From Pseudomonadota bacterium (lineage in GTDB: Bacteria; Pseudomonadota; Gammaproteobacteria; Pseudomonadales; UBA5518): DNA of 12,902 nucleotides. The position numbers and the translations under genes were made by a program. This document shows positions 10,767 to 12,902 of this stretch, piece by piece; position 1 is the first letter of the stretch, and every line of letters starts with the position of its first letter. The notes beneath the pieces are model-generated. The model worked only from the letters and a program-made list of their open reading frames with translations, was not told the origin of the DNA and did not search any database. The DNA is taken from assembly GCA_963204845.1 (NCBI GenBank), contig CAUJIL010000092.1, positions 1-12,902 on the forward strand, in the 5' to 3' direction.

Positions 10767-12902
10767 CTGGTCGATCTCCTTTGGTGCCGGTCCGACTTCG
10801 CCGCCGCCGCCGCTGGCCGCGCCGCAGCGGGTGCGCCGAGTCGCGTCACCAGCCGCTCCACGCCGCCGATCCGCGCTTCGGCGTCGGTCGTCGCTTCGAC
10901 GAAACGCAGTCTCGTGGCCCCATCGAGGCGGTAGCGGCGTGGATCGTGCTGCACCAGGTCGACGATCGTCAACGGGTCGATCCGCGGGTTCGTGCCGAAT
11001 TCGAGCAGGCCGCCGCTGGCCGTGGCCTCGATGCGCACGATGCCGAGCGGTTCGGCCGCCACGCGCAGCCGCGCGATGCGCAGCAGCGAGCGCGTCGGCG
11101 GCGGCAGCGGCCCGAAGCGGTCGATGATCTCGGCTTCCAGGCGTTGCAACTCCTCCTCCGATCCCGCCGAGCCGATGCGCTTGTAGAGGATCAGGCGATT
11201 GTGTACGTCCGGCAGGTAGTCGTCCGGGATCAGCGCCGGCAGCCGCAGGTTGATCTCCAGCGCCGGGCGCGCGGCGAGTTCGGGTTCCACGTCGCGCCCG
11301 TCGCGCATCGCCGCGACCGCGCGCGTCAGCAGGTCCATGTACAGCGTGTAGCCGATCGCCTGGATCTGCCCGCTCTGTTCCTCGCCGAGCAGTTCGCCGG
11401 CGCCGCGGATCTCGAGGTCGTGCGTCGCGAGCTGGAAGCCCGCGCCCAGCGAGTCGGTGGCGGCGATCGCGTCGAGCCGCTTGACCGCGTCGGGGGTCAT
11501 CGCGCGCTCGTCGGGGGTGAGCAGGAACGCGTAGGCCTGGTGGTGCGAGCGCCCCACGCGTCCGCGCAACTGGTGCAGCTGCGCCAGCCCGAAGCGGTCG
11601 GCACGCTCGATCACGATGGTGTTGGCGCTCGGAATGTCGATCCCGGTCTCGATGATCGTGGTGCAGCACAGCACATCGAAGCGCTTGTGGTAGAAATCCG
11701 ACATCACGCGCTCGAGTTCGCGTTCGCGCATCTGGCCGTGGGCGATCGCGACACGGGCATGGGGAACCAGCCGTTCCACGTCGGCGGAGCGGCGGTCGAT
11801 CGTCTGCACGTCGTTGTGCAGCAGGAACACCTGGCCGCCGCGGCGCAACTCGCGCTCGAGCGCATCGCGCACCAGCGCGTCGTCGTGACGCTGCACGAAG
11901 GTCTTGACCGCCAGGCGGCGTGCCGGCGGGGTGCCGATGATCGACAGGTCGCGCAGACCGGCCATCGCCATGTTCAGCGTGCGCGGGATCGGCGTGGCGG
12001 TCAGCGTGAGGATGTCGACGCTGGCGCGCAGCGCCTTCAGCCGGTCCTTCTGGCGCACCCCGAAGCGGTGCTCCTCGTCGATCACGACCAGCCCCAGGTC
12101 GCGGTAGCGGACTTCGGGTCCGAGCAGCGTGTGGGTGCCGATCAGGATATCCACGCGCCCGGCGGCTACCCGTTCCAGCACCTCCCTCTGCTCCTTCGCG
12201 GAGCGGAAGCGCGATACCGCTTCGATCGTCACCGGGGTGTCGGCGAAGCGGTCGCTGAAGGTCTCGAAGTGCTGCTGCGCGAGCAGGGTGGTCGGCACCA
12301 GCACTGCGACCTGGCGGCCGGCGTGCACCGCGACGAAGGCCGCGCGCATCGCGACTTCGGTCTTGCCGAAGCCGACGTCGCCACACACCAGGCGGTCCAT
12401 CGCGCGGGGGGCGCACATATCGCCGATCACCGCGTCGATCGCGGCCTGCTGGTCAGGCGTCTCCTCGAACGGAAAGCCGGCCGCGAAGGTGTCGTAGGCG
12501 GCGCCGGGGTGCGCGAAGGCGTGGCCCGGCCGCGCTTCGCGCCGGGCGTGGATCTCGAGCAGTTCGGCGGCGACGTCGCGGATCTGCTCCTGCGCCTTGC
12601 GTCGCGCGCGCGCCCACTGGTCGCTGCCCAGGCGGTGCAGCGGCACCGCGTCGCCGTCGATACCGGTATAGCGGCTCACCAGGCCGAGCGAGGTCACCGG
12701 CACGAACAGCTTCGCCTGTTCGGCGTACTCGATGCACAGGAACTCGCCGCGCTCGCCTGCCACCTCCAGCGTCTGCAGCCCCAGGTAGCGGCCCACGCCG
12801 TGATCGAGGTGCACCACCGGCGCGCCGGTGGCAAGCTCGGACAGGTCGCGAATCGCGCTGTCCCAGCCCTCGGCGGCGCGCGCGCGTCGGCGCCGCTGCA
12901 TC
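10763..12902 (-). CDS. mfd: Transcription-repair coupling factor Mfd, N-terminal part outside window
   Basis: Mfd removes RNA polymerase stalled at DNA lesions and recruits UvrA for nucleotide excision repair. The visible 712 residues cover roughly the C-terminal 60% of the usual 1,150; the UvrB-like N-terminal module lies beyond base 12902. In order: the RNA-polymerase-interacting domain (PVVHLDHGVGRYLGL), then the RecG-like translocase with GDVGFGKTE (Walker A, codons at 12373-12359), DEEH (12079-12068), TATPIPRTLNMA, TTIIETGIDIP and QLHQLRGRVGRSHHQAYAFL. The TRG-type and C-terminal regulatory domain follow (LPDDYLPD-like DDYLPDVHNRLILYKRI, PRRYRLDGATRLRF). The match to E. coli is close throughout. 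An Ala/Arg-rich tail of about 20 residues extends past the E. coli end. The TGA overlaps the csiV GTG, and the csiV ribosome site lies inside the last mfd codons. The Met at 12901 is internal. Confidence 0.97.
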   Translation of the reverse strand, partial: MQRRRRARAAEGWDSAIRDLSELATGAPVVHLDHGVGRYLGLQTLEVAGERGEFLCIEYAEQAKLFVPVTSLGLVSRYTGIDGDAVPLHRLGSDQWARARRKAQEQIRDVAAELLEIHARREARPGHAFAHPGAAYDTFAAGFPFEETPDQQAAIDAVIGDMCAPRAMDRLVCGDVGFGKTEVAMRAAFVAVHAGRQVAVLVPTTLLAQQHFETFSDRFADTPVTIEAVSRFRSAKEQREVLERVAAGRVDILIGTHTLLGPEVRYRDLGLVVIDEEHRFGVRQKDRLKALRASVDILTLTATPIPRTLNMAMAGLRDLSIIGTPPARRLAVKTFVQRHDDALVRDALERELRRGGQVFLLHNDVQTIDRRSADVERLVPHARVAIAHGQMRERELERVMSDFYHKRFDVLCCTTIIETGIDIPSANTIVIERADRFGLAQLHQLRGRVGRSHHQAYAFLLTPDERAMTPDAVKRLDAIAATDSLGAGFQLATHDLEIRGAGELLGEEQSGQIQAIGYTLYMDLLTRAVAAMRDGRDVEPELAARPALEINLRLPALIPDDYLPDVHNRLILYKRIGSAGSEEELQRLEAEIIDRFGPLPPPTRSLLRIARLRVAAEPLGIVRIEATASGGLLEFGTNPRIDPLTIVDLVQHDPRRYRLDGATRLRFVEATTDAEARIGGVERLVTRLGAPAAARPAAAAAKSDRHQRRSTR

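Noticed and set aside
9864..12416. Possible giant fusion of csiV with an upstream domain
   Set aside because: The csiV frame stays open through mfd, but the upstream part is out-of-frame mfd. The signal peptide and ribosome site place the csiV start at 10766.
12899..12902. Met at the right edge as the start of mfd
   Set aside because: It falls in the middle of Mfd by comparison with E. coli; the N-terminal module must lie beyond the window.
1..12902. Defence island, prophage or other mobile system
   Set aside because: All recognisable genes are chromosomal housekeeping or signalling, base composition looks even, and no integrase, transposase, toxin-antitoxin or tRNA gene is seen.

Overview
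The window comes from a high-G+C gammaproteobacterium, judging from gene content, gene order and signal sequences. LexA has the CTG-N10-CAG operator used by most gamma- and betaproteobacteria. TopA and Mfd resemble the Escherichia coli proteins throughout. From memory, the block topA - small gene - lexA - nucleoside phosphorylase - csiV - mfd matches the topA-to-mfd region of Pseudomonas aeruginosa, minus nagZ, psrA and sulA. The genus cannot be named from this window. The xanthomonad LexA operator is different, which argues against that group.

Layout from left to right. (1) Positions 1-657, plus strand: the end of an Amt ammonium channel, overlapped by a small glutaredoxin-like gene. (2) Positions 614-4335, minus strand: a probable three-gene operon transcribed in the order UspA-type stress protein, Slt70-type lytic transglycosylase, EAL-HDOD protein. 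It has a start/stop overlap at one junction and a 15-base gap at the other. (3) Positions 4441-7939, plus strand: an unrecognised single-pass membrane protein, then topA behind a good sigma-70-like promoter, then an 85-residue protein of unknown function. (4) Positions 7947-8027: three REP-like palindromes with GTAG heads between convergent genes; the last one supplies the lexA stop codon. (5) Positions 8024-9021, minus strand: lexA with its SOS box, preceded by a very acidic small protein. (6) Positions 9123-9881, plus strand: a nucleoside phosphorylase whose purine-site residues point to methylthioinosine. (7) Positions 9864-12902, minus strand: csiV coupled to the 3' part of mfd, whose N-terminal coding part lies beyond the window edge.

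Functionally this is mostly chromosomal housekeeping: DNA topology (TopA), damage response (LexA), transcription-coupled repair (Mfd), cell-wall turnover (Slt), envelope integrity (CsiV), purine/sulfur salvage (MTIP) and nitrogen uptake (Amt). I see no transposase, integrase, phage gene, CRISPR array, toxin-antitoxin pair, tRNA or rRNA. I do not see a convincing new multi-gene system. The points most worth following up are the REP cluster fused to the lexA stop, the acidic LexA-linked protein with its repeated PEDW motif, the UspA-Slt-EAL/HDOD operon, and the topA promoter region. Genes are tightly packed: no gene-free stretch exceeds about 110 bases.
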